54,577 nucleotides of DNA from Streptomyces scabichelini (GCF_011045015.1 NZ_JAAKZY010000049.1:1-54577), one strand, 5' to 3'; counted from the stretch's first letter, positions 24,252 through 32,843 are shown. A program made the numbers and translations. Notes: generated by a model from the letters alone, not told the origin.

Positions 24252-26819
24252 ATGCCTCATGACGGCCGTGCCCGGGCCGGCGTCTCGCAGCTGCGGGCAT
24301 CGGAGGCCGGGGCCGCGGACACCGGCTCACCACCTCCGGCACCTCCGGCGCGGGAGGCCGCCCCGGGTGACCGGGCCCTGACGTTCGCCGGAGCGGCGCT
24401 GGCAGCTGTCTATGTGCCCAGTGTTGTCGGGAAGGAAGAGCTTCGGCTGGTGGAGACGGCCGGATACGCCGCTTCCCGGTACAGCCTGCCGGAGCGTCTG
24501 CCCCTGTCCGGCGACTCACCTGCCGCGCACGCCTTCCGCACCGACCAGCCTCTGTGGCTGATTCCCGAAGGACTCGCCTTCTACCCGGAGGGCGCGCCGA
24601 CGCCGCCACGAGCGGAGACGTCACTGGGTGCACTGCCCCTCAGGACGGAGGGCAGACGGCTGGGCTGCCTGGTCGTCCTGGGGTCCTCCGCGGACGGTTT
24701 CGAGGCCGAGCAACGGCGCTTCCTGGAGCGGTACGCCGACGCGGTCGCCAGCCTGCTGGGTGCCGGGACCGACCGGCCCACACCGCCGTCGCTGCTGAGT
24801 CCCGCCCTGCACGGTCTGCGTGTCGGCTCGTTCGTCCTGGTGCCGGACACCGGCGTGATCGACGCGGACGAGACGCTGCTCGAACTGGTCGGCATCACAC
24901 CGGACGACTTCGACGGCAAGGCGGACACCCTGCTCGTGAACGCCCTCCCGGAGGACATGCACGCGCTGATGTCACTCCTGGAGCCGTCCACTGTGGAGTT
25001 CGCCCGGCGGGAGCTGGAGTTCCGTGTCCGCTGCCCCACGGGTGAAATGCGCTGGCTGAGCCTGAGCTGCCGAGTGCTGGCGGGCACCCACGACGAGCCG
25101 GAGCAGGTCCTGGGCGTGGTGACGGCGACCCCGGTCCAGCGCCGAAGCGCCGACGACGTGTCCCGGATCCAGTGGCTGACCGCCGCACTCGACGACGCCG
25201 TGACCGTCCATGACGTCGGCCGTGTGGTGGTCACCGCGCTGCGTGAGCCGCTGGCCGCCGACCGGGTGGCGCTCGCCGAGTTGCGCGAGGACCGGCTGGT
25301 GGTCATCGTGCTCGACCCGCCGCAGCCCGCCGCCTGGCCGGATGCATGGCGTTCCGAGTGGCGTTCGGAGTGGCCCGACGCTCCGGTCGGCGCCCTGCCC
25401 ACCCTTCAGCTGGCTCTGCGGGACGGGCGTATGGATCTGTGGCCAGCCGGCACGCCCCTCGAACCGGGGCTCGCAGGCATCGGTGCCGGAGGCCTGGCCG
25501 TCATGCCGCTCCCCGCCAGGGGCGGCGTCGTCGGCCTGTGCCTGGTCGGCTGGGATCAGCCGCACGAGTTCGTCCCCGAGGAGCGGTCCGTGCTGACCGC
25601 GACCGCCGTGCTGGTCGGGCAGGCCCTCGAACGTGCACACGCGTATGACGCCGAGCAGGAGCTCGCGACGATGCTTCAGCGCAGCCTGCTGCCCCGGCGC
25701 CTGCCCGAACTGCCCGGGGGGACGGCCGTCGCCCGCTATCTGCCCGCCCGGCGCGGACTCCAGGTGGGCGGTGACTGGTACGACGTCATCGTCATCTCCG
25801 AGGATCGGGTGGCGCTGGTCATCGGTGACGTACAGGGACACAGTGCCGGAGCCGCGACGATCATGGGCCAGATGCGCACCGCGGTCCGGGCATACGCGGT
25901 GGAGGGCCACCCGCCCGACGTGGTCGTCTCCCACGCCAACCGGCTCCTCGTCGGCATGGAGACCGATCTGTTCGCCACCTGCTGCTATGTCGAACTGGAC
26001 ATGGAGCAGGGCAACACGCTGTTCGTCCGGGCCGGGCACCTGTCCCCGCTGGTACGCCATCCCGACGGAACCACCGAGGAGGTGCAGGTCGAGGGAGGGC
26101 TCCCGCTGGGCATTCTCGCCGAGGCGGAGTTCCCCATGACCGCGGTGGAACTGGCCCCCGGCACGGTGCTCGCGCTGGTCACCGACGGTCTGGTCGAGGC
26201 CGCCGACCTGCCCCTGGACGAGGGGATGGACCGGACACGCACCGCGCTCGCCGCGGCCGGCCCGGCGGACCTCGGGCGGATGGCCGACGAACTGCTCGGC
26301 GACGCCGGCCGTCGCGAGGACGACGTGGCGCTGCTGCTGTTGCGCTACGACGGCATGCAGGTCCGGCCGGTCCGGGCCGGCTGGGTGGTGTGGCGGCTGC
26401 CCGACGCCGTCATGCACGCCCGCCGTTTCACCGCGCGCACACTGCGTCGGTGGAAGACCGAGGAGGCAGCCGACGGGATGGAGGAAGCAGCCGACGGACT
26501 GCTGCTGGTCGTGTCCGAACTGGTCACCAACGCCCTGGTGCACACCCAGGGCCCGGTACGCCTCGACCTGATACTCCGCGGAGACCGGGTGCGCGTCTGC
26601 GTGAGCGACGCCTCCCCGCGTGCGCCCGCCAAGCCGGTCATCGTGGACTGGGAGTCGACCGGCGGCCGAGGCCTGCTGCTGGTCGAAGCGATGTCGGAGT
26701 CGTTCGGCTCCGTGCCGGTGGCCGGCGGCAAGCAGGTGTGGAGCGAGATCCTTGTGCCGCAGCGCGAGCCGGCTCCCGCGGGCTCGGGACCCCGAACGGA
26801 ACGAGGGGGCCTGCCATGA
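24252..26819 (+). CDS. Multi-domain sensor with SpoIIE/PP2C phosphatase and anti-sigma-type HATPase domains
   Basis: The 855-residue cytoplasmic protein has, in order: a GAF-like domain (~40-165, AALAAVYVPSVVGKEELRLV), a PAS-like domain (~190-285, ADETLLELVGITPDDF), a second GAF (~300-455), a SpoIIE-type PP2C domain (~475-690; LLPRRLPELPGG, GGDWYDVI, VIGDVQGHSAGAA, LVTDGLVEA, REDDVALLLL) and a C-terminal Bergerat ATPase (~715-835; VVSELVTNALVHTQGPVRL, GGRGLLLVEAMSESFG). Such Streptomyces proteins act in partner switching: the kinase phosphorylates and the PP2C dephosphorylates an anti-sigma antagonist. Its stop overlaps the ATG of a sugar-binding lipoprotein gene, which suggests that a sugar signal feeds this pathway. 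Confidence 0.88.
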   Translation: MPHDGRARAGVSQLRASEAGAADTGSPPPAPPAREAAPGDRALTFAGAALAAVYVPSVVGKEELRLVETAGYAASRYSLPERLPLSGDSPAAHAFRTDQPLWLIPEGLAFYPEGAPTPPRAETSLGALPLRTEGRRLGCLVVLGSSADGFEAEQRRFLERYADAVASLLGAGTDRPTPPSLLSPALHGLRVGSFVLVPDTGVIDADETLLELVGITPDDFDGKADTLLVNALPEDMHALMSLLEPSTVEFARRELEFRVRCPTGEMRWLSLSCRVLAGTHDEPEQVLGVVTATPVQRRSADDVSRIQWLTAALDDAVTVHDVGRVVVTALREPLAADRVALAELREDRLVVIVLDPPQPAAWPDAWRSEWRSEWPDAPVGALPTLQLALRDGRMDLWPAGTPLEPGLAGIGAGGLAVMPLPARGGVVGLCLVGWDQPHEFVPEERSVLTATAVLVGQALERAHAYDAEQELATMLQRSLLPRRLPELPGGTAVARYLPARRGLQVGGDWYDVIVISEDRVALVIGDVQGHSAGAATIMGQMRTAVRAYAVEGHPPDVVVSHANRLLVGMETDLFATCCYVELDMEQGNTLFVRAGHLSPLVRHPDGTTEEVQVEGGLPLGILAEAEFPMTAVELAPGTVLALVTDGLVEAADLPLDEGMDRTRTALAAAGPADLGRMADELLGDAGRREDDVALLLLRYDGMQVRPVRAGWVVWRLPDAVMHARRFTARTLRRWKTEEAADGMEEAADGLLLVVSELVTNALVHTQGPVRLDLILRGDRVRVCVSDASPRAPAKPVIVDWESTGGRGLLLVEAMSESFGSVPVAGGKQVWSEILVPQREPAPAGSGPRTERGGLP

Positions 26820-27946
26820 GAACCCTGACCCGGAACCGGACCCGAACCCGGAACCGGAACCGGACCTGGCCCCGTGCGTGGCACGTCGTCGCGGCGCTCG
26901 TCGCAGGACTCATGACGCTGTCCCTGACGGCGTGTTCGCAGGACGACCAGACGGGCACGGACAGCTTCACCGTCGGCCTGCTGCTCCCGAGCCGGGCGGT
27001 GCCCCGCTGGGAGCATTCCGACAAGCCGCTGACCGAGAAGCGGCTGAAGCAGCTGTGTCCCCGCTGCACCATGGAGTACGCCAACGCCGAGAACGACGCG
27101 TCGAGGCAGCGGGAACAGATGAGCTCCATGATCACCGAGGGGGTCAGGGTCCTGATCCTCGACGCCGTCGACAACAAGGCGCTCCGCTCCTCGATCCAGG
27201 AGGCGCGCAGGGCGGATGTTCCCGTCATCGCCTATGACCGGCTCGCCCAGGGCCCGATCTCGGGCTATGTCAGCTTCGACGGCGCGCGAGTCGGCAGGCT
27301 CCAGGGCGAGGCGCTCCTGAAGGCCATGGACGAGAAGGCGACCGGCCGGAACGTCGTCATGATGAACGGAGATCCGGCCAGCCCCAACGCGGCCTGGTAC
27401 CGCAGGGGTGCGCTGTCCGTCCTGGAAGGCAAGGTGAAGATCGGCAGGTCGTACGAGACCCGCGGCTGGAGCACGGACAACGCCCACGCCAACATGTCCG
27501 CCGCCATCGCCGCCCTGGGCCCGGACCGGATCGACGGCGTCCTGGCCGCCAACGACGCCATGGCCGCGGGCGTCATCTCGGCCCTCAAGAACGCCGGGGT
27601 CAGGGAGCTTCCTCCTGTCACCGGCCAGGACGCCGAACTCGATGCTGTGCGGCGCATCATCAAGGGCGAGCAGTACATGACGGTGTACAAGCCGTTCAGG
27701 GCGCAAGCCGCCGCGGCCGCCGCCATGGCCGTCGCCCTGGGGCGCGGCGAAGACGTCCGCGACGTCGCCACGACGACGATCGACAGCCCCACCAGCAAGG
27801 ACATTCCGTCCGTGCTGCTGACTCCGAGCGCGGTGACGGTCGGCAACATCGAGGAGACACTCGTCAAGGACGGCGTGTACACCATTGAGCAGATCTGCAC
27901 CCGGAAGCTCCGGCCCGCCTGCTCCCAGGCCGGACTCTCCCCGTGA
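26816..27946 (+). CDS. Sugar-binding lipoprotein coupled to the phosphatase gene
   Basis: The 376-residue lipoprotein has an Arg/Thr-rich n-region, a lipobox (TLSLTACS) and a peripl_BP_4 fold. It is a close paralogue of the importer lipoprotein at 22837-23925: both carry VPVIAYDRLAQGPISGY-like sequence, GYVSFDGxxVGRLQG, VMMNGDP and PPVTGQDAEL. It has no permease or ATPase of its own and overlaps the phosphatase stop (ATGA). It may serve the CUT2 importer next door as an alternative binding protein, or act as an external sugar sensor for the phosphatase. The second option would need a membrane link that is not visible in the phosphatase. Confidence 0.88.
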   Translation: MRTLTRNRTRTRNRNRTWPRAWHVVAALVAGLMTLSLTACSQDDQTGTDSFTVGLLLPSRAVPRWEHSDKPLTEKRLKQLCPRCTMEYANAENDASRQREQMSSMITEGVRVLILDAVDNKALRSSIQEARRADVPVIAYDRLAQGPISGYVSFDGARVGRLQGEALLKAMDEKATGRNVVMMNGDPASPNAAWYRRGALSVLEGKVKIGRSYETRGWSTDNAHANMSAAIAALGPDRIDGVLAANDAMAAGVISALKNAGVRELPPVTGQDAELDAVRRIIKGEQYMTVYKPFRAQAAAAAAMAVALGRGEDVRDVATTTIDSPTSKDIPSVLLTPSAVTVGNIEETLVKDGVYTIEQICTRKLRPACSQAGLSP

Positions 27947-28099
27947 CGGCTCCCGCGAAGCAGGGCCGGCGCGTAACCGGCGATGGGCGCGAGCCGGTGG
28001 TGGCCGAAGGGCAGGCGCAGTCGGGGTGAGCGATGAAGGCGAAGCCGTTGAGCTCGTGGCCGCTCCGTGTGAGCGTGAGGCTTTGCGTCAGCCGGCCAG

Positions 28100-28918
28100 T
28101 CAGTCGGCCAGCTGGTTGAGCTTGCGGATCTGCTTGTCGAAGGTCCGGGCGGGAGCGACGCGGCGCAGTATGCGGGCGCGTCCGGCCATGGGGCCGGCGG
28201 TGTAGCGCAGCTTCGGTTTGGCGTCGGTCGCTGCCGCGACGATCGCCTTGGCGACGACGGCGGGGGCGTCGCCGTCCCTGATCGCCTCCGTCATCACGCG
28301 GTCGACGGTCTGCCGCAGCTTCGCGTAGACCTGCAGGGGCGTGTCGGGCCGCGGGCTGTTGGCCTCGAATCCGGTCCTGGTGTAGGCGGGTTCGACGATG
28401 AGCGCCCGGACGCCGTGCTCACGGACCTCGTGATCCAGGGACTCGGTGTAGCCCTCGACCGCATGCTTGGAGGCGGCGTAGGCGGCCATGTAGGGCTGGG
28501 GCAGGAACCCGAGTACGGACGAGATGTTGATGACGCGCCCGCGTCCCTGAGCGCGCATGTGCGGCAGAACCTCCTTCACCATGCGCATGACTCCGAAGAC
28601 GTTGGTGTCGAAGACGCTCTGGTCCTGTGCGATGGAGGTTTCCTCGGCCGCCCCCATCGAGCCGACGCCGGCGTTGTTGACCAGCACGTCGATCCGCCCG
28701 AACCGCTCGGTCACCTGCTGCACCACGGTGGTGACCGACTTGTCACCGGCCACGTCGAGGTCGAGAAACATCACGCCTTCGAGCGGGGTGACGCGCGAGG
28801 TGTCGCGGCTTGTTCCGACCACGTCGAAGCCCGCTGCGACCAGCGCGAGCGCGGTTTGCTTCCCGATGCCGGATGACGCACCCGTCACCAGGGCCACCGG
28901 CCGATTTGTCGTCATCAT
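28100..28918 (-). CDS. Short-chain dehydrogenase/reductase
   Basis: The 272-residue protein is a classical SDR: cofactor motif TGASSGIGK, NNAGVG, catalytic Ser in INISSVLGF and YAASK with Tyr and Lys. The N-terminal side lacks an acidic residue after beta-2 (VVGTSRDTSR), which favours NADP(H). Substrate is unknown. It is preceded by two GATCGGTTT-type palindromes and followed, on its 5' side, by a TetR gene on the same strand that carries the same box in its own promoter. Confidence 0.92.
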   Translation of the reverse strand: MMTTNRPVALVTGASSGIGKQTALALVAAGFDVVGTSRDTSRVTPLEGVMFLDLDVAGDKSVTTVVQQVTERFGRIDVLVNNAGVGSMGAAEETSIAQDQSVFDTNVFGVMRMVKEVLPHMRAQGRGRVINISSVLGFLPQPYMAAYAASKHAVEGYTESLDHEVREHGVRALIVEPAYTRTGFEANSPRPDTPLQVYAKLRQTVDRVMTEAIRDGDAPAVVAKAIVAAATDAKPKLRYTAGPMAGRARILRRVAPARTFDKQIRKLNQLAD

Positions 28919-28937
28919 GCACTCCCGGACTCACTGA

Positions 28938-28977
28938 GAAAACGATCGGTTTCCCCTCACCGTAAACCGATCGGTTT
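28938..28977. promoter_or_regulatory. Two operators with AAACCGATCGGTTT core before the SDR
   Basis: AAACCGATCGGTTT (28964-28977) is a perfect palindrome, and a similar imperfect one lies at 28938-28954 (AAAACGATCGGTTT). Together with a third copy before the TetR gene (29625-29638) they define a small regulon. Confidence 0.85.
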
Positions 28978-29022
28978 TCTCGCGCAAGTTCGGGCAGGCA
29001 GCTGATGGGGGTGGGTGATGCG

Positions 29023-29592
29023 TCAGCCCATGCCTGCTGCGTCGAGCAGGGTGGTCACCGTGGGTGCGACGAGCCCTGTCAGGTTGTCGGCGCCGATCCC
29101 CGCCCGGGCGCTTGCACCGTCGAAGACCAGGATCAGCTGCCGGGCCAGCAGGTCGGGATCGCCCGCCCCGCCCTGTTCGGCCTCGGCGCGGAAAAAGGCG
29201 GTCAGGTTCGCCTTGATCTGATGGGCCACCCGGCTCGCAGGGTGACTCTGGTCCTTCAGTTCGATCTGCACGGCCAGGTACCGGCAGCCTCGGAACTCGG
29301 GCGCATCCGCCTGCAGTTCCACCCGCTCGAAGACGTGCATGATCCGCTCGCGGGGTGAACGGCCGTCGTCCGCCGCGGGCAGAAGCCCCGCCGCGAAGGT
29401 GGCGGCGCGCTGTTCCAGGCTCGCCGCCAGCAGTTCGTCCTTGCTCTCGAACAGCTGGTACATCGAGCGCTTCGACACCCCCGCCGCCTTGCACAGCGCC
29501 TCGACGCCGATACCGACACCGTCTCGGTAGGTGAGCGTGGCCGCCGCGTCCAGCAGCCGCTCTCGGGAGCTTGGCTTCACTTCGATGGTCAT
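29023..29592 (-). CDS. TetR/AcrR family regulator of the SDR gene
   Basis: The 189-residue protein has the helix-turn-helix SRERLLDAAATLTYRDGVGI, GVEALCKAAGVSKRSMYQLF and a C-terminal domain with FRGCRYLAVQIELKDQSHPA, similar to regulators of small oxidoreductases. It sits upstream of the SDR on the same strand, and the same palindromic operator precedes both genes, so it probably controls itself and the SDR. Confidence 0.92.
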   Translation of the reverse strand: MTIEVKPSSRERLLDAAATLTYRDGVGIGVEALCKAAGVSKRSMYQLFESKDELLAASLEQRAATFAAGLLPAADDGRSPRERIMHVFERVELQADAPEFRGCRYLAVQIELKDQSHPASRVAHQIKANLTAFFRAEAEQGGAGDPDLLARQLILVFDGASARAGIGADNLTGLVAPTVTTLLDAAGMG

Positions 29593-29624
29593 CCTGCGAG
29601 GTTAACTCGATTCCGACAAAATGG

Positions 29625-29638
29625 AAACTGATCGGTTT
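29625..29638. promoter_or_regulatory. Third copy of the AAACYGATCGGTTT operator, before the TetR gene
   Basis: AAACTGATCGGTTT lies 32 bases upstream of the TetR start and matches the boxes before the SDR at all but one position, which supports autoregulation. Confidence 0.8.
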
Positions 29639-29664
29639 TCGGGTGTTGGGAGTCGGGAGTCGGG

Positions 29665-29790
29665 TCAGGAGTCTGCGGGGCGTTTCGCCGGGGGGTGCCA
29701 GCCACCGGTGACTTCCTTGACGGGTTTGTGGGGGAAGCGGCGTTGGGCGTACTCCTGGGCGTGTGAGCCCGGCAGGACGTAGAGGGTTGG
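29665..29790 (-). pseudogene. C-terminal fragment of an unrecognised protein next to the TnpB element
   Basis: On the minus strand the frame that stops at 29665-29667 reads as natural protein (QFPTLYVLPGSHAQEYAQRR, then FPHKPVKEVTGGWHPPAKRP). No start with a ribosome binding site is present, and the sequence towards 29850 becomes Ser/His/Pro-rich and unconvincing. It looks like the last ~40 residues of a gene cut off by the TnpB element that follows. The remainder of 29593-29991 holds the TetR operator and the TnpB upstream region; I see nothing else in it. Confidence 0.4.
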
Positions 29791-29991
29791 GAACTGCTGC
29801 CGGTGTACTGAGCGGGAGTGGCTTTTGGGCGAATGTGAGTGGTGAGTGCCGGGGCCGGATGTGGCTGGCTGCCGCCGGGCGCCTGCGCGGGGATGGTCTT
29901 CCTTGCCGTGGGGTGCGTTTTCGGTGTCCGTTCTTCGGGAGGGGAACTGGGGTTCTTGGATCGAATGGGTGACCTTTGTGGAGGGTGCTCG

Positions 29992-31713
29992 TTGACTGCC
30001 GTGACGGATCTTCGACCGGGCGGGGGTGAACGGGTGGGCGGGCTGCGGGAGCCGGCGGCACCGTTCGTGGTGCCCGGCCCCGCCGGGGTGGCCATCCGGG
30101 ACCGGCTGCGGGTGAGCGAGTCCGATGCGGCGGTGCTGGCCGAGGTCGGGACGTTCCTGGGTTCGCTGGCCGCGGGTGATCTAGCGGACCGGTCCCGGCA
30201 GGGTGTGGCGCACGACACGACCGCATGGGCAGTGCGCAAGCAAGGCTTGACGGGGAAGTCGTCGGCGCGCTGGGCGGGCAGCATCACCAAGGCCACCCAC
30301 GACCAGTGGGCGCTGGCGAGGCGCGGGATGGCCGCCCATCTGGACTGGCTGCGCGGGCAGATCGCCGCCATCGAGGCGCGGCTGGCCCGCCCGCTGGGCG
30401 CCAAGGCGGACAAGCGGGCAGGGCTGGCGCGCGGGTACGGCTCGCGTGCCGAGTGGCATGCCAAGTCCCGCCGCCTGCACGCCCTGAAGGCGCGGCTGGC
30501 GGAGGTGGAGGCGGACTGGGCGGCGGGCCGGGTACGCGTGGTGCGCGGCGGCAAGCGCCTCGCCCACGCCCGTCACCACCTGGAGGCGGCCGGGCTGAGC
30601 GAACAGGTGTGGCGGGCACGCTGGCAGGCGGCGCGGATGTTCCTGGCTGCCGACGGGGAGTCCGGCAAACGGTTCGGCAACGAGACCATCCGCGTCACCG
30701 ACACCGGACAGCTCTCCCTCAAACTGCCCTCCTCGCTGGCTCACCTGGCCAACGCCCCGCATGGCCGGTACGTGCTGGATGCGACCGTATGCTTCCGGCA
30801 TCGCGGGCAGGAGTGGCGGGATCGGATCACCGCGAACCGGGCGGTGGCCTACCGCATCCACCACGACACCGCACGCAGTCGCTGGTACATCACCGCGTCC
30901 TGGCAGCGTGCCGCCGCCCCGGTGCTCCCACTTCAGGCGGCGTTGGCCCGGGGTGTGGTGGGGGTGGACATGAACAACGACCACCTGGCCGCCTGGCGCC
31001 TGGATGTGCACGGCAACCCGGTCGGTGAGCCGCAGCGCTTCTTCTACGACCTGAGCGGCAGTGCCGATCATCGTGATGCGCAGATTCGGCACGCGCTGAG
31101 TCGGCTGCTCCATTACACCCGCCGTTGCGGGGCCGTCGCGATCGCCATCGAGGACCTTGACTTCGCGGCGGAGAAGGGCCGGGAGAGGCACGGCCGCAAC
31201 AAGCGCTTCCGCCGCCTGCTCTCCCGCTTCCCCACCGCGAAACTCAAGGCCCGGCTGGTGTCGATGGCTGCCGAGCAGGACGTGGCCGTCGTGGCGGTGG
31301 ACCCGGCGTACACCTCTCGGTGGGGTGCCCAGCACTGGCAGAAGCCGCTGACCACCCCGACTCGCAAGATTTCCCGGCACGATGCGGCGAGCATCGCGAT
31401 CGGGCGACGCGCCCTCGGGCATCCGATCAGGGGACGGACGGCACCGCCCCCGCAACACCAGAGCGATGCTGCGGGGCATCGGACCGTCCAGGCCCGACCG
31501 GAGACCCGAAGGCGTGAGGAACCCCGCCCCCACCTGTCCGGACCGCGCACTGGATGCGCGCCGCCCGGTGGTGGAGCGAAAGCGGGGGACCAGGGTGCCC
31601 AACACCGTTCGGGGCACCCGGCTGAGCAAGAGTCTGGCACCAGGACTCACTCCCACTCAGTCTTTAGGAACGGTTGTAGTCCAGTGCCTCCCCGTACTCG
31701 CTCACCTCGGTGA
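29992..31713 (+). CDS. TnpB-like RNA-guided nuclease family protein (IS200/IS605), zinc finger absent
   Basis: The roughly 573-residue protein has a helical, basic N-terminal half and a C-terminal RuvC-like nuclease. The catalytic triad is present: Asp326 in VGVDMNNDHLA, Glu387 in AIEDLDF and Asp464 in RHDAASIAIGRR. Canonical TnpB has a four-cysteine zinc finger between the Glu and the last Asp; here that segment is only VDPAYTSRWGAQHWQKPL and TTPTRKISRHDA, with no cysteine. The last ~100 residues are Pro/Arg-rich, where a guide RNA could overlap. No TnpA is near, so it is a stand-alone element. GGAGGG at 29980-29985 supports the TTG start; an ATG at 29965 is also possible. Confidence 0.8.
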   Translation: MTAVTDLRPGGGERVGGLREPAAPFVVPGPAGVAIRDRLRVSESDAAVLAEVGTFLGSLAAGDLADRSRQGVAHDTTAWAVRKQGLTGKSSARWAGSITKATHDQWALARRGMAAHLDWLRGQIAAIEARLARPLGAKADKRAGLARGYGSRAEWHAKSRRLHALKARLAEVEADWAAGRVRVVRGGKRLAHARHHLEAAGLSEQVWRARWQAARMFLAADGESGKRFGNETIRVTDTGQLSLKLPSSLAHLANAPHGRYVLDATVCFRHRGQEWRDRITANRAVAYRIHHDTARSRWYITASWQRAAAPVLPLQAALARGVVGVDMNNDHLAAWRLDVHGNPVGEPQRFFYDLSGSADHRDAQIRHALSRLLHYTRRCGAVAIAIEDLDFAAEKGRERHGRNKRFRRLLSRFPTAKLKARLVSMAAEQDVAVVAVDPAYTSRWGAQHWQKPLTTPTRKISRHDAASIAIGRRALGHPIRGRTAPPPQHQSDAAGHRTVQARPETRRREEPRPHLSGPRTGCAPPGGGAKAGDQGAQHRSGHPAEQESGTRTHSHSVFRNGCSPVPPRTRSPR

Positions 31714-31997
31714 CATTGCGGTGCAGGCCCATCACGTCCGTGCTGCGAGGCGACAACCTCACCATGTACGTCGAAAGCCTGACGGGCACCCTCGCCGGCG
31801 TCGAGGACATTCCCACACCGCCCGTACTCCGCCTGCACCTCACCCCCGACACCGTGCCGGAGTGGCTCTACGACACGATCGGGAAACTCGGCCTCAAGCT
31901 CCAACTCAGCCTGAACGACGCCGACATCGACCAGGCCGGACAGACGGGCGGAAAGCTCGTCATCCCGGGGATCCACGGGTACGGAACGCCACGGTGA
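31710..31997 (+). CDS. Hypothetical protein, possibly 5'-truncated by the TnpB element
   Basis: This frame has a protein-like composition (MYVESLTGTLAGVEDIPTPP, LHLTPDTVPEWLYDTIGKLG) and ends at 31997. The GTG at 31710 overlaps the end of the TnpB gene and the ATG at 31764 lacks a ribosome binding site, so the original start may have been lost when the element inserted. I recognise no family. Confidence 0.4.
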   Translation: MTLRCRPITSVLRGDNLTMYVESLTGTLAGVEDIPTPPVLRLHLTPDTVPEWLYDTIGKLGLKLQLSLNDADIDQAGQTGGKLVIPGIHGYGTPR

Positions 31998-32066
31998 AGC
32001 TGCTTCGGCAGCGACCAGTGGATGGCGGCACTGTCGAAGGGCGCCTCTGGCCCTACTCTGGCCGCC

Positions 32067-32843
32067 ATGAATGGCAGAGAGTTCGCCGACTTCCACGGCG
32101 AGGAGTTCGAGCGCGCGGACATGACGGGGGCACGGTTCACCACGGTGAACCTGAACGGGGCGACGTTCCGGGCATGTGAGCTCCATCGTGTCGTGATGCG
32201 TGGCGTCGAGATGGTCGACACCACCATCGACGGCGAGATCCAGAACCTGGTCATCAACGGGGTCGACGTCGCGCCGTTGGTGGAGGCGGAGCTGGACCGC
32301 CGACACCCCGACCGCCCCAAGTTCCGGCCGACCACCTCCGGGGGGTTCCGGGAGGGCTGGGACATCAACGAGCGGCTGTGGGAGGCGACCGTGGCGCGGG
32401 CGCGCCGACTGGCCCCGGAGAGGCTGCACGAGTCGGTCGGCGGCGAGTGGTCGTTCATCCAGACCCTGCGCCATCTCGCGTTCGCGACCGAGTCGTGGGT
32501 CGGCCGCTGCGTCCTGAGCGACCCCAGCCCGTGGCACCCGTTGTCCCTGCCGTGGGACCAAATGGATCCCCGGCCGGGCGTGCCACACGACCGTGACGCG
32601 CGCCCATCTCTCGACGAGGCGCTGGCCTTGCGGCTGGAGGCGATGGCGATGATGCGGCGGGTGGTCGACGGCCTGACCGACGCGCAGCTCGACAGCTGGA
32701 CCGAGCCGCTCGTGGGCCCCGGTTGGCCGGACGAGGGTGACACCTTCCCCGTCCGCGAGTGCCTGCTGATCGTCCTCAACGAAGAGTGGTGGCACCGCAT
32801 GTTCGCCGAGCGCGACCTGGCCGTCCTCGAGGAACGGCACTGA
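32067..32843 (+). CDS. Pentapeptide-repeat / DinB-like two-domain protein
   Basis: The 258-residue protein starts with a short run of pentapeptide-like repeats (FERADMTGARFTTVNLNGAT, then FRACELHRVVMRG) and VINGVDVAPLVEAELDRR. It continues as a DinB/DUF664-type four-helix bundle (GEWSFIQTLRHLAFATESWV ... VRECLLIVLNEEWWHRMFAE) with His in RHLAF and WWHRM that could bind metal. DinB-superfamily enzymes include thiol-dependent S-transferases, but the substrate here is unknown. The ATG at 32067 is chosen as the first in-frame ATG before the repeats. Confidence 0.8.
   Translation: MNGREFADFHGEEFERADMTGARFTTVNLNGATFRACELHRVVMRGVEMVDTTIDGEIQNLVINGVDVAPLVEAELDRRHPDRPKFRPTTSGGFREGWDINERLWEATVARARRLAPERLHESVGGEWSFIQTLRHLAFATESWVGRCVLSDPSPWHPLSLPWDQMDPRPGVPHDRDARPSLDEALALRLEAMAMMRRVVDGLTDAQLDSWTEPLVGPGWPDEGDTFPVRECLLIVLNEEWWHRMFAERDLAVLEERH

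Noticed and set aside
28020..28099. Small frame after the second sugar-binding lipoprotein
   Set aside because: The 153-base gap before the SDR stop has no frame with a ribosome binding site or protein-like composition.
31664..31852. Minus-strand 62-residue frame ending GEALDYNRS at the right side of TnpB
   Set aside because: Part of it looks protein-like, but it overlaps the more convincing plus-strand frame and lacks a ribosome binding site. It could also be an element-end sequence, so I did not call it a gene.
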